Origin: Asaia platycodi JCM 25414
Lineage (GTDB): Bacteria > Pseudomonadota > Alphaproteobacteria > Acetobacterales > Acetobacteraceae
Length of the DNA stretch: 64,000 nt
Direction of reading: 5' to 3'
Assembly (NCBI RefSeq): GCF_000614545.1
Contig: NZ_BAKW01000015.1
Span: forward strand, 1 to 64,000
In this document: positions 27,429 to 37,760 of the stretch, piece by piece
How the letters are laid out: the number at the start of each line of letters is the position of its first letter
Position numbering within the stretch: position 1 is the first letter of the stretch
Notes under the pieces: generated by a model
Told to the model about the DNA's origin: nothing
Database searches by the model: none
The model's input: the letters and a program-made list of their open reading frames with translations, nothing else
Made by a program: the position numbers and the translations under genes

Positions 27429-28769
27429 TCAGCTTCCTGCAACGCTCATTGTGTCAATTCTGAGTGTCGGGGCGTCAACGCCGTGGCGGAATTCAAGATC
27501 ATCCGCCGCGCGCAGCGAGGCGAACATATCGACGAGATTACCCGCAATGGTCAGCTCTGCGACGGCTTCGGCAAGTCGACCGTTGCGGATCATGTAGCCG
27601 GAGGCACCCCGACTGTAATCGCCGGTCAGCCCGTTGATGGATGAACCCATCATCTCGGTAACATAGATGCCTTCGACAATATCGGAGAGCAGAGCTTCAC
27701 GAGACCCTGTACCACCGGTGAGAAAGAAATTGCTGACCGAGGGAGAGGGTGGCCCGCCAACGCCTCGCGAAGCTCTTCCGTTATTGGTCAGGCCAAGCTG
27801 CATTGCCGAGCGGCTATCGAGTATCCAGTCCTGCAGCATGCCGTCCTGAACGAACGCAAACGGGGCAGTCAGAAAGCCCTCAGCGTCGAAAGGCTTCGAA
27901 CGTAGACCGCGCGGGCGCGTAGGGTCGTCGATGACGCTCAGAGTCTCGGGCAGGATACGCTTGCCGCGATGAGCGGAGAGAAAAGACGTGCCTCGAGCGA
28001 TAGAGGCGCCATTGATGGCCCCCGCGAGATGACCTAGCAGGCTCGCCGATACGCGACGGTCGAATACGACCGGAAATGCACCCGTGCGTGGTTTGGTGGG
28101 ATTCATGCGGGCCAGAGCGCGCTGTGCGGCCTCGCGGCCAAGATTTCCGGCTGACTCAAGATCGATCAGATGTCGGGTGCTGTGACCGGCATAATCGCGT
28201 TGCATGCTCGGCCCGTCGCCTGCCAGTACGCTGATGCCATTACTATGGCTGGTCTGAGCGTATCGGCCGGAGAAACCGCCGCTTTCGGCTAGTGCTATCT
28301 CGACGCGACCATAGCCTGCCGAGGCACCGTTGCTATTGGTGATGCCGGGAAAAGCCAGCGCAATATCCTCGGCTTCGCGCGCCCTTGCAAGGAGCGTTTC
28401 GAGGTTAGGGGCTTCTCCAGGATCGACAAGGTCGAGCGAGCCGATGTCGTAGATGCCCTGCTGGTCCGGCTCGACAAGGCTCGTATGGGCGTCTTCCGGG
28501 ACGACGCGTGCCATGGCGACAGCTTGTTCAGCCAGCGCGCCGAAACGGCTCGGGTCAAGTGCCGTAGCGGAAACATTCGCCGCACGCTTGCCTATAAATA
28601 CGCGTAGACCGAGCTGAATGGTCTCAGAATGCTCCAGCCCTTCGGGTACGCCACGGCGGCACATGGCCGACACCGAGCGCGAGGCTACCAGAAGCGCATC
28701 GGCCCGATCGGCCCCGGCGCGTTTTGCTGCGTCGAGCAGTTGGGAAAGGCGCTCCTGATTCTTGCTCAT
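27429..28769 (-). CDS. pmbA: TldE/PmbA-type metalloprotease-like protein
   Basis: 446 residues, the normal PmbA/TldE length. Family stretches: LGLRVFIGKRAANVSATALD, the AFPVVFDRRVSASLLGHLAGAINGASIARGTSFL region, and the C-terminal GGTGSREALLSDIVEGIYVTEMMG ... SRGASGYMIRNGRLAEAV. TldD/TldE form a heterodimer that trims unfolded peptides and matures microcin-type and other peptide substrates; TldE lacks the HExxxH site, which is also absent here. The start overlaps the M16 peptidase stop by four bases. Confidence 0.92.
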   Translation of the reverse strand: MSKNQERLSQLLDAAKRAGADRADALLVASRSVSAMCRRGVPEGLEHSETIQLGLRVFIGKRAANVSATALDPSRFGALAEQAVAMARVVPEDAHTSLVEPDQQGIYDIGSLDLVDPGEAPNLETLLARAREAEDIALAFPGITNSNGASAGYGRVEIALAESGGFSGRYAQTSHSNGISVLAGDGPSMQRDYAGHSTRHLIDLESAGNLGREAAQRALARMNPTKPRTGAFPVVFDRRVSASLLGHLAGAINGASIARGTSFLSAHRGKRILPETLSVIDDPTRPRGLRSKPFDAEGFLTAPFAFVQDGMLQDWILDSRSAMQLGLTNNGRASRGVGGPPSPSVSNFFLTGGTGSREALLSDIVEGIYVTEMMGSSINGLTGDYSRGASGYMIRNGRLAEAVAELTIAGNLVDMFASLRAADDLEFRHGVDAPTLRIDTMSVAGS

Positions 28770-30029
28770 GCAACAAGCCTCTGGCTGATGGCGTCGAAAG
28801 ACGGAATGGCGCCGACCGGGCCTATCGTGGCCAGGGTCGGGCGGGCGCGGAACAGGGTTTCGGCAGCGCGGATCATGGCAGCTTCATCGACAGCGTCGAT
28901 CTTGGCGACCGTTTCGCTGGTGTCGATAATGCGCCCGAAAAGCTGCATCTGGCGGGCGATCTGCTCGCAGCGGCTGCCAGTGCTTTCCAGCGACATCAGC
29001 AATGACGATTTCACCTGCGCACGGCACGGGCGATTTCCTCGGCGCTGATGCCGTCGGACAGGCGCCGAAGTTCGTCGAGCATGACCGGAACCAGCTCGGC
29101 GGCTTCCTGCTCGCCTGTGCCAGCGTAGATACCGAACAGGCCGCTATCGAGGAAAGGCAGCGCGAAGGAATAGACCGAATAGACCAGACCGCGCTTCTCG
29201 CGAATTTCCTGGAACAGCGCGATGACATGCCGCCCCCCAACACGGTCGAAAGCAGCATGACCGCATGATAGGCCGGGTCGTTATAACTGACCGACGGGAA
29301 GCCGAGCACCAGATGGGCCTGATCGAGATCGCGGGATTCGCGATGTTCACCGCCAAGATAGGTGCAGCCTTCGCGTTCGGGCTGCTGATGGTCTGGCAGA
29401 TCGCGGAAATGATCCTGCACAAGGTCGAGCACCTGCTCGTGATGCAGATTGCCAGCAGCAGCGATTACCATGTTGCGCGTAGTATAATGCGTCTGCATGT
29501 AACGCATCATGGTTTCGCGCTTCATCGTTGCGATGAGGCCCTCGGTGCCCAGTGTCGGGCGGCCCATGGGCTGATCGCGAAACGCCGTTTCCTGAAAATT
29601 ATCGAAAATGATGTCGTCAGGCGTGTCATTGGCCTGACCGATTTCCTGCAGGATCACGCCGCGCTCACGCTCGACTTCCTGTTCCAGAAACGTGCTGTGG
29701 GTCAGGATATCGCCGATGATATCGATGCCCAGCGGCAGGTCTTCCTTCAGCAATTTGACGTAATAGGCCGTCTGCTCACGCGCCGTATAGGCGTTGATGT
29801 GGCCGCCGACATTCTCGATTTCTTCCGCGATGCGCGCCGCGCTGCGGCGCTTCGTGCCCTTGAAGGCCATATGTTCGAGAAAATGCGAAACGCCGTTTTC
29901 TTCGGCGGTTTCATTACGCGTGCCGGTGGCGACATAGGCGCCGAAGGAAACGGTTTCGACGCGTTCCATCCTTTCGGTCACGACGGTAAGGCCATTGGGA
30001 AGGGTGGTAACGGTGATCGGATCGGTCAT
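28766..30029 (-). CDS. M16-family zinc peptidase (processing-peptidase-like), two frame breaks
   Basis: About 421 residues after adding one base near 29218 and one near 29018. The inverted zinc motif is VSHFLEHMAFKGT (HxxEH), with the downstream Glu in NAYTAREQTAYY. The second half restores to GGGMSSRLFQEIREKRGLVYSVYSF, the conserved domain 2 segment that helps the active site. This resembles mitochondrial processing peptidase beta-like bacterial proteases (PqqL/YmxG-type). It sits between thrC and pmbA on the same strand, an order frequent in Alphaproteobacteria as I recall. Substrates are unknown. Confidence 0.87.
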
Positions 30030-30097
30030 CGAGCGGTGATGGTCCTGAAAACAGAAAGCGGGATCTGACCAGAGATGGCGTGTCGAGGGGGAGAATC

Positions 30098-31529
30098 CTA
30101 GCCCCCTCCCACGATTTGGTCGGGTTCAGGCGGTGCGCGTATGAGCTTGATGTGGCGGCGCACGGCGTCTTCAATGATGTTCAGCTCATTGGCGAGCGTC
30201 TCGTAGCGCTCTTCGCGCGAGAACAGATCGGCCAGATGGGGCGGCAATGCAGGGTCGATGCTGGTCGCCTTGCGCACGGCATCGGGGAATTTGGCCGGGT
30301 GCGCTGTGGCAGCGACGATCATTGGAATGCCCGGCTCCTGAGCCTTGCGCCCCGCAGCGAGGCCGATGGCTGTATGCGGGTCGGCAAGATAGCCAGAATT
30401 GTCATGGAGCGACTTCATTTCGGCCAGCGTCGCCTCATCATCGAGCATCAGGGCGCCAAAGCAGTCATTGGCGCGTGTCCAGACCGCCGGAGCGACGCTC
30501 ATGCGCCCTGTCTGGCGGAAGCCGAGCATCGTATCGCGACAGGCTTGCGGGTCACGGTCGAGCATTTCGAAAAGCAGACGCTCGAAATTCGACGAAACCT
30601 GAATATCCATCGACGGTGACAGGCTGGGCTCTACGGCGCGCATCGACATGTCATTGCTGGTCAGAAAGCGCGTAAGGATATCGTTGCGGTTCGAGCCGAT
30701 GCACAGGCGACGCACCGGAAGGCCCATCTGGCTGGCGGCCCAAGCGGCAAGCACATTGCCGAAATTGCCTGTCGGCACGGCAAAGGAAATTTCGCGGTCG
30801 GGTGCGCCCATCATCAGGGCGGCGCGCACGTAATAGGGGATCTGCGCTGCGATGCGGGCCCAGTTGATGGAATTGACCGCCGAAAGTCCGATTTCATCGC
30901 GGAAGGGCGTATCGGCGAACATCGCCTTCACCATGTCCTGACAATCGTCGAACGTGCCTTCGACGGCGATGTTCAGGATGTTGTCATCCTTGACCGTCGT
31001 CATCTGGCGACGCTGCACGTCTGAAGTGCGTCCCATCGGATGCAGGATCGCCACCGAAAGATGCGGGCTGCCACGGAAGGCCTCGATTGCCGCAGAGCCC
31101 GTATCGCCCGAGGTCGCGCCGACAATGGTGACGCGCTGGTTGCGTTCGGTCAGCACATGCTCGAAGAGCTGGCCCAGCAACTGCATCGCCATGTCCTTGA
31201 AGGCGAGCGTTGGGCCGTGGAACAGTTCCATCGAGAACAGTCCATTTTCGACCTCGACCAGCGGCGCGATGGCTGCGTGGGAAAACCCTGCATAGGCCTT
31301 GGCGCAAAGCCGTTGCAGTTGGCAGATCGATGCTGCCTGCTGCGAAGACCGACAGGATTTTCGCAGCCAGATCGGGGTAGGAGAGGCTGCGCATGGCGCG
31401 CCATTCATCGGGGGTGAAGCGCGGCCAGGTTTCAGGCATGTACAGCCCACCATCTTCCGCCAGACCGGCCAGCAGAATGTCCGAGAAGGAGCGCGGGCGC
31501 GCATCGCCGCGAGTGGAACGGTACAGCAT
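30098..31529 (-). CDS. thrC: Threonine synthase, one frame break
   Basis: About 476 residues, the long alphaproteobacterial/yeast-type ThrC. It opens MLYRSTRGDARPRSFSDILLAGLAEDGGLYMPE; the pyridoxal-phosphate lysine is in HGPTLAFKDMAMQ; phosphate binding is IVGATSGDTGSAAIEAF; and NFGNVLAAWAASQMGLPV follows. An extra C near 31320 breaks the frame between GSIDL and QLQRLCAKAYAGF. The ATG at 31529 is preferred over 31541 because AAGG lies six bases before it. It converts O-phosphohomoserine to threonine. Confidence 0.93.
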
Positions 31530-31610
31530 GTTAGCCTTCATGGTTCAGAAACACGAATGGGAAGAATGACGCGATAGGGCGGGAAAGGCGAGGGGTGTCA
31601 TGGGCGCAGC

Positions 31611-32690
31611 TCAGGGCAGGTCGATACGCAGAAGCGTATGACCTGCCGGCACCCAGATCTGCCCGGACCTGTCATTGTGACCGGCAGATCTTGCCCAGCC
31701 CGGACTGCCTGCCTGAACGAGTTGGGGAGCAACCAGCAGGATATGGGGGTGACGCGCCGTGTCGAAGCTCAGAAGCCTGCCATTATCGATATCTGTCAGA
31801 TAGAGCGTCGCTTTGTCATCCAGCGTCATACCGCCCACGGTCGGTGTGCCGCGCCATTGCGTCACGCCTTCCATCTGTTCCGAAGGGGTGACCGAGGGGT
31901 CGGTCAGCAGGTCGGTAGAGAGGCGATAGATCGGACCGGTCGGAGCCTGCTCGTAAAGCCACTTGCCGTTGGTTTCGAGCGCAAGATAGGCGATATCGCG
32001 TGTAAGAGGATGGCCATCAGCACCCATGACCGCGTGATGGTCGATCGAGAGCGGTAGATGACCGCGTGACGTCGGGTAGCCTGCGAAGAAGCGTGTGGCC
32101 TGATGGCGCGCCATATCGATCATGGTGAGCGCTACCCCGCCCTCATCGGCCAGATAGGCTGTCTGGGCATGAACGGCGAGAGCGGTGAAAGCGGTGGTTT
32201 TCGTAATGCCCTCGGGGGGCAGGTTCTGCTCTGAGAGAACCTTGCCCGAAACCGGGTCGAGGTGGATCAGGCGAGGCGGGAACCCGGATGTGGCCCGATC
32301 GATCATCCAAAGGGCGCCATTTTCATCGCAGGCAAGGGCGGAGGGCGCGAAACCGGCTGAACCGCGCGTCTTGTCGGCTGTATCGCTCCAGACCGGTACG
32401 AGCGGCGTGGTCGTGCTGGCGTCAGGTGCCAGTCGAGCCAGAAACGGGGCGTTGTCGTCCGCGCCGGGCTCGCGCAAGAGTATCACGCTGCTATCGGCCA
32501 ACGGCAGTGCCTGACGCCAGAAAGCCTTGCCCGGCAGATTTATGGTCCGAGCGATCCGTGCCGCGTCGGTGTCGGCAAGCCATGGGCGTTCATGGGCAGC
32601 CTGCGCGGGGGCAGGGCGCAATGTCATGGCGACTGCAAGCGCCATCATGCTGCAGGCGGACCAACGCAGCTTGGGAAAAAAAGCGACCAT
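31611..32690 (-). CDS. Second MRJP/yellow-family exported beta-propeller protein
   Basis: 359 residues from ATG 32690, chosen for the AAGGAGG site eight bases upstream. The N-terminus (about residues 1-30) is a signal peptide ending PAQA. The rest is the MRJP/L-dopachrome tautomerase-related pattern: SALACDENGALWMIDRA, LIHLDPVSGKVL, TAYLADEGGVALTMIDM, YLALETNGKWLYEQAPTGPIYR. It is diverged from the copy at 8208 and is not in a gluconolactonase operon; thrC lies 82 bases downstream on the same strand. Reaction unknown. Confidence 0.82.
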   Translation of the reverse strand: MVAFFPKLRWSACSMMALAVAMTLRPAPAQAAHERPWLADTDAARIARTINLPGKAFWRQALPLADSSVILLREPGADDNAPFLARLAPDASTTTPLVPVWSDTADKTRGSAGFAPSALACDENGALWMIDRATSGFPPRLIHLDPVSGKVLSEQNLPPEGITKTTAFTALAVHAQTAYLADEGGVALTMIDMARHQATRFFAGYPTSRGHLPLSIDHHAVMGADGHPLTRDIAYLALETNGKWLYEQAPTGPIYRLSTDLLTDPSVTPSEQMEGVTQWRGTPTVGGMTLDDKATLYLTDIDNGRLLSFDTARHPHILLVAPQLVQAGSPGWARSAGHNDRSGQIWVPAGHTLLRIDLP

Positions 32691-32821
32691 GCCTCCTTGT
32701 AAGCCCATTCGGACCCCGTGCAAGATTGACCGCACTTCCCGGTGCTGTTTTTGAACGCTTTGCCGATCCTTGCGTGGGGGGCGGGGCCGTTTCCTCTCTT
32801 CTCCCTCATGCGAGGTCCGCC

Positions 32822-33172
32822 ATGCTCGCCCTTGTTTTCAAATCGGCCGTCTCGGGGGTGATGATCGCAGTCGCCTCTACATTGGCGCGTCGGTATCCGG
32901 GTTTCGGCGCGTTGATTGCGTCGCTGCCGCTGGTATCGGTTATGGGCATGATCTGGCTCTGGGCTGAAAAGCCTGACGCGGAAAACATGGCCAATCATGC
33001 CGGGGCGACGTTCTGGTATGTGCTGCCTTCACTACCGATGTTTCTGCTCATTCCGGCATTGCTGCGCCTTGGCGTTGGCTTCTGGCCCGCATTGGGGCTG
33101 GGCTGTCTGCTGACAATTGCACTCTACCTGATCGTCACATGGATCGGCCCCCGCTTTGGTCTGGTTCTTTGA
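32822..33172 (+). CDS. DUF3147-family small membrane protein
   Basis: 116 residues from ATG 32822 with GAGG eight bases upstream; the longer in-frame extension back to 32288 is antisense to the MRJP-like gene and not credible. Four membrane helices are visible. Family-like stretches are LARRYPGFGALIASLPLVSVMGMIWLW and ATFWYVLPSLPMFLLIPALLRLG. Function unknown. Confidence 0.8.
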   Translation: MLALVFKSAVSGVMIAVASTLARRYPGFGALIASLPLVSVMGMIWLWAEKPDAENMANHAGATFWYVLPSLPMFLLIPALLRLGVGFWPALGLGCLLTIALYLIVTWIGPRFGLVL

Positions 33173-33229
33173 ATACGGGCGAGATCCCGCTCGGTTGATA
33201 GCTGCTCCGCGAGCCGTCATGATTGGCAG

Positions 33230-34924
33230 ATGACCGTCTACACCTCGCGCATCGATACCGCTCTGGCCTATCTCGCAGGAGGCGACTCCGTGAGGGCGGA
33301 GGCTCTCTTCAGGGCCGTGCTGGCTGAGGCGCCCCATTGCGGGGCGGCCTGGCACGGTCTGGCTTGCGTCGCCCGCCATACGGATCAACCACGCCTCGCC
33401 ATTGCTTCCGTGGCGCAGGCACTCACCCTTGCCGCAGATGATCGCGAAAAGGCCCAGTTTCATCTGACGCTTGCGGCAGCTCTCGATGAAGCCGGGCATC
33501 TGCGTGAGGCGATAGCAGCCTGTCGCGTCGTGCTGCTGCTCGAACCCCGCGAGTTCAGGGCCAAGGCGTTTCTCTCCGAACTGCTTTACCGAAGCGATCT
33601 GGAGAAGGAGGCAGCCTCTGTCTTTGCCGAAGCCCTGTCACTCGCAGCAGAGCCGGTGCCGCTTCTGATGCGTCATGGCACGTTTCTGATGACAGAGCGC
33701 CGCTTCGCTGCCGCGGTCGAAACCTTCGAAGTTCTTGCAGCGCTCTGTCCTCGTGACGCGATGGCTTACGCCAATCTCGGTGCTGCCCATTTCGAAAAGG
33801 GAGATATGGGGGCCGCTCATGATGCTCTCGAACGGGCCGCGGCTCTGGCCAGCCCGAGCGCGCAGACACTCAATAATCTTGGATTGGTATGTCAGGCACT
33901 GGGTCTTTTTGCCGAGGCCGACACGGCTTTTGCCCAAGCGGTCGCGCATGCGCCGGACGATCACGTTATAGCGGTCAACCGGGCGACGCTTCTGGCCGAG
34001 AGCGGCAGACAGGAAGAGGCAAAAACCGTGTTTCTCAGCGCGATGCAGTGTGGTGGCGCGCTGGCGGCGCAGGCGCGCTTCAATCTTTCCATGATCGATC
34101 TTGCTTCAGGTAATTTTGCCGAAGGTTTCAAGCATTTCGAATCGCGCCGAGAGGTGCTGGGCCTGAAGCCCTTCGCGACACCCTGGCAGGGCGAGGTTAC
34201 GGAACTGCGCGTGCGGGTCGAGGCGGAGCAGGGGCTGGGCGACATGATCCAGTTTCTGCGTTTCGTACCGGAGGCCGCACGGCGTGCCCCGCTAGTGCTC
34301 GCGCTGCCCGAACAGATCAGGCCGCTGCTTGATTTCATGCCTTCAATGACGCCGTTGCTGCAATCGCAAAGGGTGCGGCTCGAGGGCGAGGCTCAGCTCG
34401 GTTGCTCACTGCTCAGCCTGCCCGCGCTTCTGGGCGTGACGCGGATCGATCCTGCGTCTTATCTCGATTTTGGCGGCGTCCGGGAGCCCGGACGGATCGG
34501 AATTTTCCGCGCGGGCAGCGCGAGCTATCGCTTCGATGCAAGGCGGTCTCTCACGCACGATTGTCTTGCGCCGCTCCTGACTGTGCCAGGTCTGGATTTT
34601 GTCAATTTTCAGCAAGGCGATGCCCCTGAGGGGATGGCGCAGGGGGTGGGGGCAACACTCATCGACACGGCGCGCGCCATGTCACGCTGTGAGATCGTGA
34701 TAGGTGTCGACACGATGCTGGCCCATCTGGCAGGCGCGATGGGCGTGCCGCTGTGGTTGCTCGACCGTGAGGGCGGCGACTGGCGCTGGCAGGGGCCTGA
34801 CTGGTATCGAACAATGCGTGTCTTCAGGCCAGAGGGGCTCTTACCTCCGGCTCAGGCATGGCCCCCTGTTATCGCCCGCGTCGCAGAGGCGTTGCACGCA
34901 AGATCAGGCTGCGACGGGCTTTGA
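33230..34924 (+). CDS. TPR-repeat protein with C-terminal GT-B (heptosyltransferase-like) domain
   Basis: 564 residues. About eight tetratricopeptide repeats fill residues 1-290 (for example AYANLGAAHFEKGDMGAAHDALERAAAL and TLNNLGLVCQALGLFAEADTAFAQAV). The C-terminal 240 residues contain VEAEQGLGDMIQFLRFVP and ARAMSRCEIVIGVDTMLAHLAGAMGVPLWLL. That is the nucleotide-sugar-binding pattern of GT9/GT41-like proteins. Such TPR-GT proteins are common in acetic acid bacteria next to glycan genes; this one is alone. Its 3' end overlaps glnD (convergent) by 21 bases. A role in glycan or protein glycosylation is inferred. Confidence 0.8.
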   Translation: MTVYTSRIDTALAYLAGGDSVRAEALFRAVLAEAPHCGAAWHGLACVARHTDQPRLAIASVAQALTLAADDREKAQFHLTLAAALDEAGHLREAIAACRVVLLLEPREFRAKAFLSELLYRSDLEKEAASVFAEALSLAAEPVPLLMRHGTFLMTERRFAAAVETFEVLAALCPRDAMAYANLGAAHFEKGDMGAAHDALERAAALASPSAQTLNNLGLVCQALGLFAEADTAFAQAVAHAPDDHVIAVNRATLLAESGRQEEAKTVFLSAMQCGGALAAQARFNLSMIDLASGNFAEGFKHFESRREVLGLKPFATPWQGEVTELRVRVEAEQGLGDMIQFLRFVPEAARRAPLVLALPEQIRPLLDFMPSMTPLLQSQRVRLEGEAQLGCSLLSLPALLGVTRIDPASYLDFGGVREPGRIGIFRAGSASYRFDARRSLTHDCLAPLLTVPGLDFVNFQQGDAPEGMAQGVGATLIDTARAMSRCEIVIGVDTMLAHLAGAMGVPLWLLDREGGDWRWQGPDWYRTMRVFRPEGLLPPAQAWPPVIARVAEALHARSGCDGL

Positions 34925-37711
34925 CGGGTGGTTGGTGTCGCCCCCGCTCAGCGTGGCAATGAGTGCGGTACGGATTTCGGCCATGCGGCTCTCTGATGTT
35001 ACCTTCAGCCCAACCAGATCGCGCACATAAAAGACGTCGACGGCGCGCATGCCATAGGTGGTGATATGCGCTGAAGAGATCTGCAATGACTGCTCGCTGA
35101 TGGTGCGGGTAATGTCATAAAGCAGACCAGGACGATCGCGCCCGTTGATCTCAATGATTGTGTGCCGCTCGGAGGCGCGATTATCGATGACAACTCGCGA
35201 TGGCACGTGAATGGCACGCATGCGCCGCGCCGTGCGCTGATCTGACAGGCGGTCCAGTTCTTCGCCGATGGCGAGGCGGCTCAAGAGAGCTTGCTCGATC
35301 AGACTGTTGAGGCGGGCAAGCTGCAACGGCGTCTCGAAAGCGCGGCCATTACCGTCCTGCACCCAGAACGTGTCGAGAGCCATGCCGTCGCTGAGCGTGT
35401 GGATGCGCGCATCCACAATGGAAGCGCCAGCGACGGCGAGCCCGCCGGCGATCTGGGAGAAAAGTCCGGAATGATCGGCGCTGAAAATCGTGATCTCTGT
35501 CACGTCGCGCTGAGGGATGGGCGTGGCCTCGATCGTCAGCGGGGCCGAATGCACTTCGGAATCCAGCACCAGGCGCGCGTGGCGGATATGGGTGTCGGCG
35601 TCGAAGCCGAGCCAGTACCCCGCATAGCCGAGCGACAGAAAATGATCGGCCTGTTCGTCTGCAACACCTTGCTGCACGAGACCGTCGCGCACCAGCTCCT
35701 TGGCGTGGCTGACGCGCTCGTCGCGTTCGGTTGCCGCAAGGCCGCCTTCGAGCACTTCGGCCACGCGGGAATAGAGTTCACGCAGCAGCGTTGCTTTCCA
35801 GGCATTCCAGACATTGGGGCTGACTGCCCGCATATCGGCAATGGTCAGCAGCAGGAGCAGGCGCAGGCGCTCCGGCGACTGGATGATATCGGCAAGGTCG
35901 AGAATGGTGCGAGGATCGTCGATATCACGGCGGAAGGCCGTCTGGCTGAGCAGAAGGTGATGCAGGATAAGCCAGGAAACCGTCTCGGTTTCTTCGGCAT
36001 CCAGACCGAGTTGCGGGCAGACCTGCTGGGCGACTTCGGCACCCAAAACAGAGTGATCGCCCCCGCGCCCCTTGGCGATGTCATGAAGCAGTGTCGCGAC
36101 ATACATGGCGCGGCGCGATTGCATGTCGCGTGCCAGTTCATAGACGAGCGGGATCTCATCGGCCATCGCGCCGGCCTCGATCCAGCCCAGCATTCGCACA
36201 GCCTCGATATTGTGCTCGTCGACCGTATAGATATGATAGGTGTCGAACTGCATCTGGCCGACGATGCGTGACCAGTCTGGCAACAGCGCGCCCAGGAAAC
36301 CGGCATCGTTGAGAATGGTCAGCCAATCCGCCCCACTCGGGCGCGCATGCTCGCGGTTCATTTCCGTGGGCTGCATCAGCAGGGCGAGAAAGACCTGCAT
36401 AGTGAGCGGGTCATCGCGCAGCGAGGCGATGCGGCGCTCGTTGCGAATGAGTTGCTGGATGGCTGTCGGGTGCAGCACCAGATTTTCGCGAAAAGCGACA
36501 TCGAGCATCTTCACCATCAGGCGCGGCTCGCTGTCGAAGCACGCCGTATCGGCGGGGGCAATCTGCTCGTTGATCAGGCGAAAGTGACGCGCATCGTCGG
36601 TGCTCAGACCGGGGCCACGATAGGCGGCTTCGCGAATGGGGCCCTGCAGGCGCTGCATGATGCTGGGCTCGAGGATGCGGCTCAGGCGCATCACCTCACG
36701 CGTGGTGAGGAAATAATGGCGCATGAAGCGTTCGACGCCCTGCTGGCGCCCATGTCCCGCATAGCCCATGCGACCGCCGATGACGGGTTGCACGTCAAAG
36801 GCGAGGCGCTCATCGGCGCGACCAGCGATGTAATGAAGATGGAGCCTGATGGTCCAGAGGAAGTTCCAGGCGCGTCTGGCGCGGTTGGCTTCCTGTTCGG
36901 TCAGGAGACCGAGCGTGGTAAAGGCAGGTTCGTGGGGTTTGAGTGTCGAGGCCGGATTGAGGCCGTCATTGTCTTGCAGAACCCTGGTCATCCAGTTCAG
37001 GGTCTGGAGGTCGCGCAGGCCGCCGCGCCCTTCCTTGATATTCGGCTCGACCATATAAGGATTGTCGCCGAAACGTTTGTGACGTTTCTCACGCTCATCG
37101 ATCTTGTCATGGATGAACGAGAGAGCCCCTTCCTCCCGTTTGCTGAACCGGATGCCGAAATCGCCAAAGAGCGTGTTATCGCCCACGATACGTCGCGCAT
37201 CGAGCAGCGTGGTGCGAATGGTCAGGTCTTCTCGCGAAGCTTCCAGACAGTCGTCGATCGACCTTGTGGCATGGCCCACCCTCACGCCCAGATCCCACAG
37301 GAAATAGAGCATGTATTCCACCTGCGCGGTGGTCTCCGGAGCCGGGCTCTCGCTGGTCAGAAACAGGAGATCGATATCACTGTATGGGGCCAGCAGCCCT
37401 GCCCCGAATCCTCCGGTGGCGCAAAGACACAGCCCTGCTTCCGGCGCCCCGGTCATGATGCGTGCCAGAGAGAACAGGCTCGCTATGGCGCCGTCCATCA
37501 ACTGCGCCAGCGTCGAGGCTGCCGCGATGCCCTTGAGCTGGCGCCCCTCGAACAGACGACGGATCTCGCCCTGGTGACGCCCGATATGGCGGCGGAAAAG
37601 ACTGACGGCATCCTCGCGCGAAACAGTGCCATCTGCCTGACGTGCCCGGTCGAGGGCTTTGGCAAGGGCGGCCTGCATGTCGGTTTCTTGGAGGGAGATC
37701 GGGTCGCGCAT
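34904..37711 (-). CDS. glnD: PII uridylyltransferase / uridylyl-removing enzyme
   Basis: 935 residues, full length and unbroken. N-terminal nucleotidyltransferase domain with GGFGAGLLAPYSDIDLLFL (G-x-x-x-D-x-D metal site), the GlnE-like helical region with PNIKEGRGGLRDLQTLNW, a HD hydrolase domain (ATLLHDIAKGRGGDHSVLGAEVAQ), and two C-terminal ACT domains (EITIFSADHSGLFSQIAGGLAVAGASI and IIEINGRDRPGLLYDITRTI). It uridylylates PII in nitrogen limitation and de-uridylylates it when glutamine is high. Downstream of mutS with a gap of 49 bases on the same strand, possibly cotranscribed. Confidence 0.95.
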   Translation of the reverse strand: MRDPISLQETDMQAALAKALDRARQADGTVSREDAVSLFRRHIGRHQGEIRRLFEGRQLKGIAAASTLAQLMDGAIASLFSLARIMTGAPEAGLCLCATGGFGAGLLAPYSDIDLLFLTSESPAPETTAQVEYMLYFLWDLGVRVGHATRSIDDCLEASREDLTIRTTLLDARRIVGDNTLFGDFGIRFSKREEGALSFIHDKIDEREKRHKRFGDNPYMVEPNIKEGRGGLRDLQTLNWMTRVLQDNDGLNPASTLKPHEPAFTTLGLLTEQEANRARRAWNFLWTIRLHLHYIAGRADERLAFDVQPVIGGRMGYAGHGRQQGVERFMRHYFLTTREVMRLSRILEPSIMQRLQGPIREAAYRGPGLSTDDARHFRLINEQIAPADTACFDSEPRLMVKMLDVAFRENLVLHPTAIQQLIRNERRIASLRDDPLTMQVFLALLMQPTEMNREHARPSGADWLTILNDAGFLGALLPDWSRIVGQMQFDTYHIYTVDEHNIEAVRMLGWIEAGAMADEIPLVYELARDMQSRRAMYVATLLHDIAKGRGGDHSVLGAEVAQQVCPQLGLDAEETETVSWLILHHLLLSQTAFRRDIDDPRTILDLADIIQSPERLRLLLLLTIADMRAVSPNVWNAWKATLLRELYSRVAEVLEGGLAATERDERVSHAKELVRDGLVQQGVADEQADHFLSLGYAGYWLGFDADTHIRHARLVLDSEVHSAPLTIEATPIPQRDVTEITIFSADHSGLFSQIAGGLAVAGASIVDARIHTLSDGMALDTFWVQDGNGRAFETPLQLARLNSLIEQALLSRLAIGEELDRLSDQRTARRMRAIHVPSRVVIDNRASERHTIIEINGRDRPGLLYDITRTISEQSLQISSAHITTYGMRAVDVFYVRDLVGLKVTSESRMAEIRTALIATLSGGDTNHPSKPVAA

Positions 37712-37760
37712 TAAGATCCGTAACTATGGGGGCGTTGCAGAAAACCGGGAATGACCATCA

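Noticed and set aside
35291..37714. Long open frames antisense to glnD (326 and 455 codons)
   Set aside because: GC-rich coding DNA often leaves the opposite strand open. They lack ribosome sites and family features, and glnD has full-length conserved domains.
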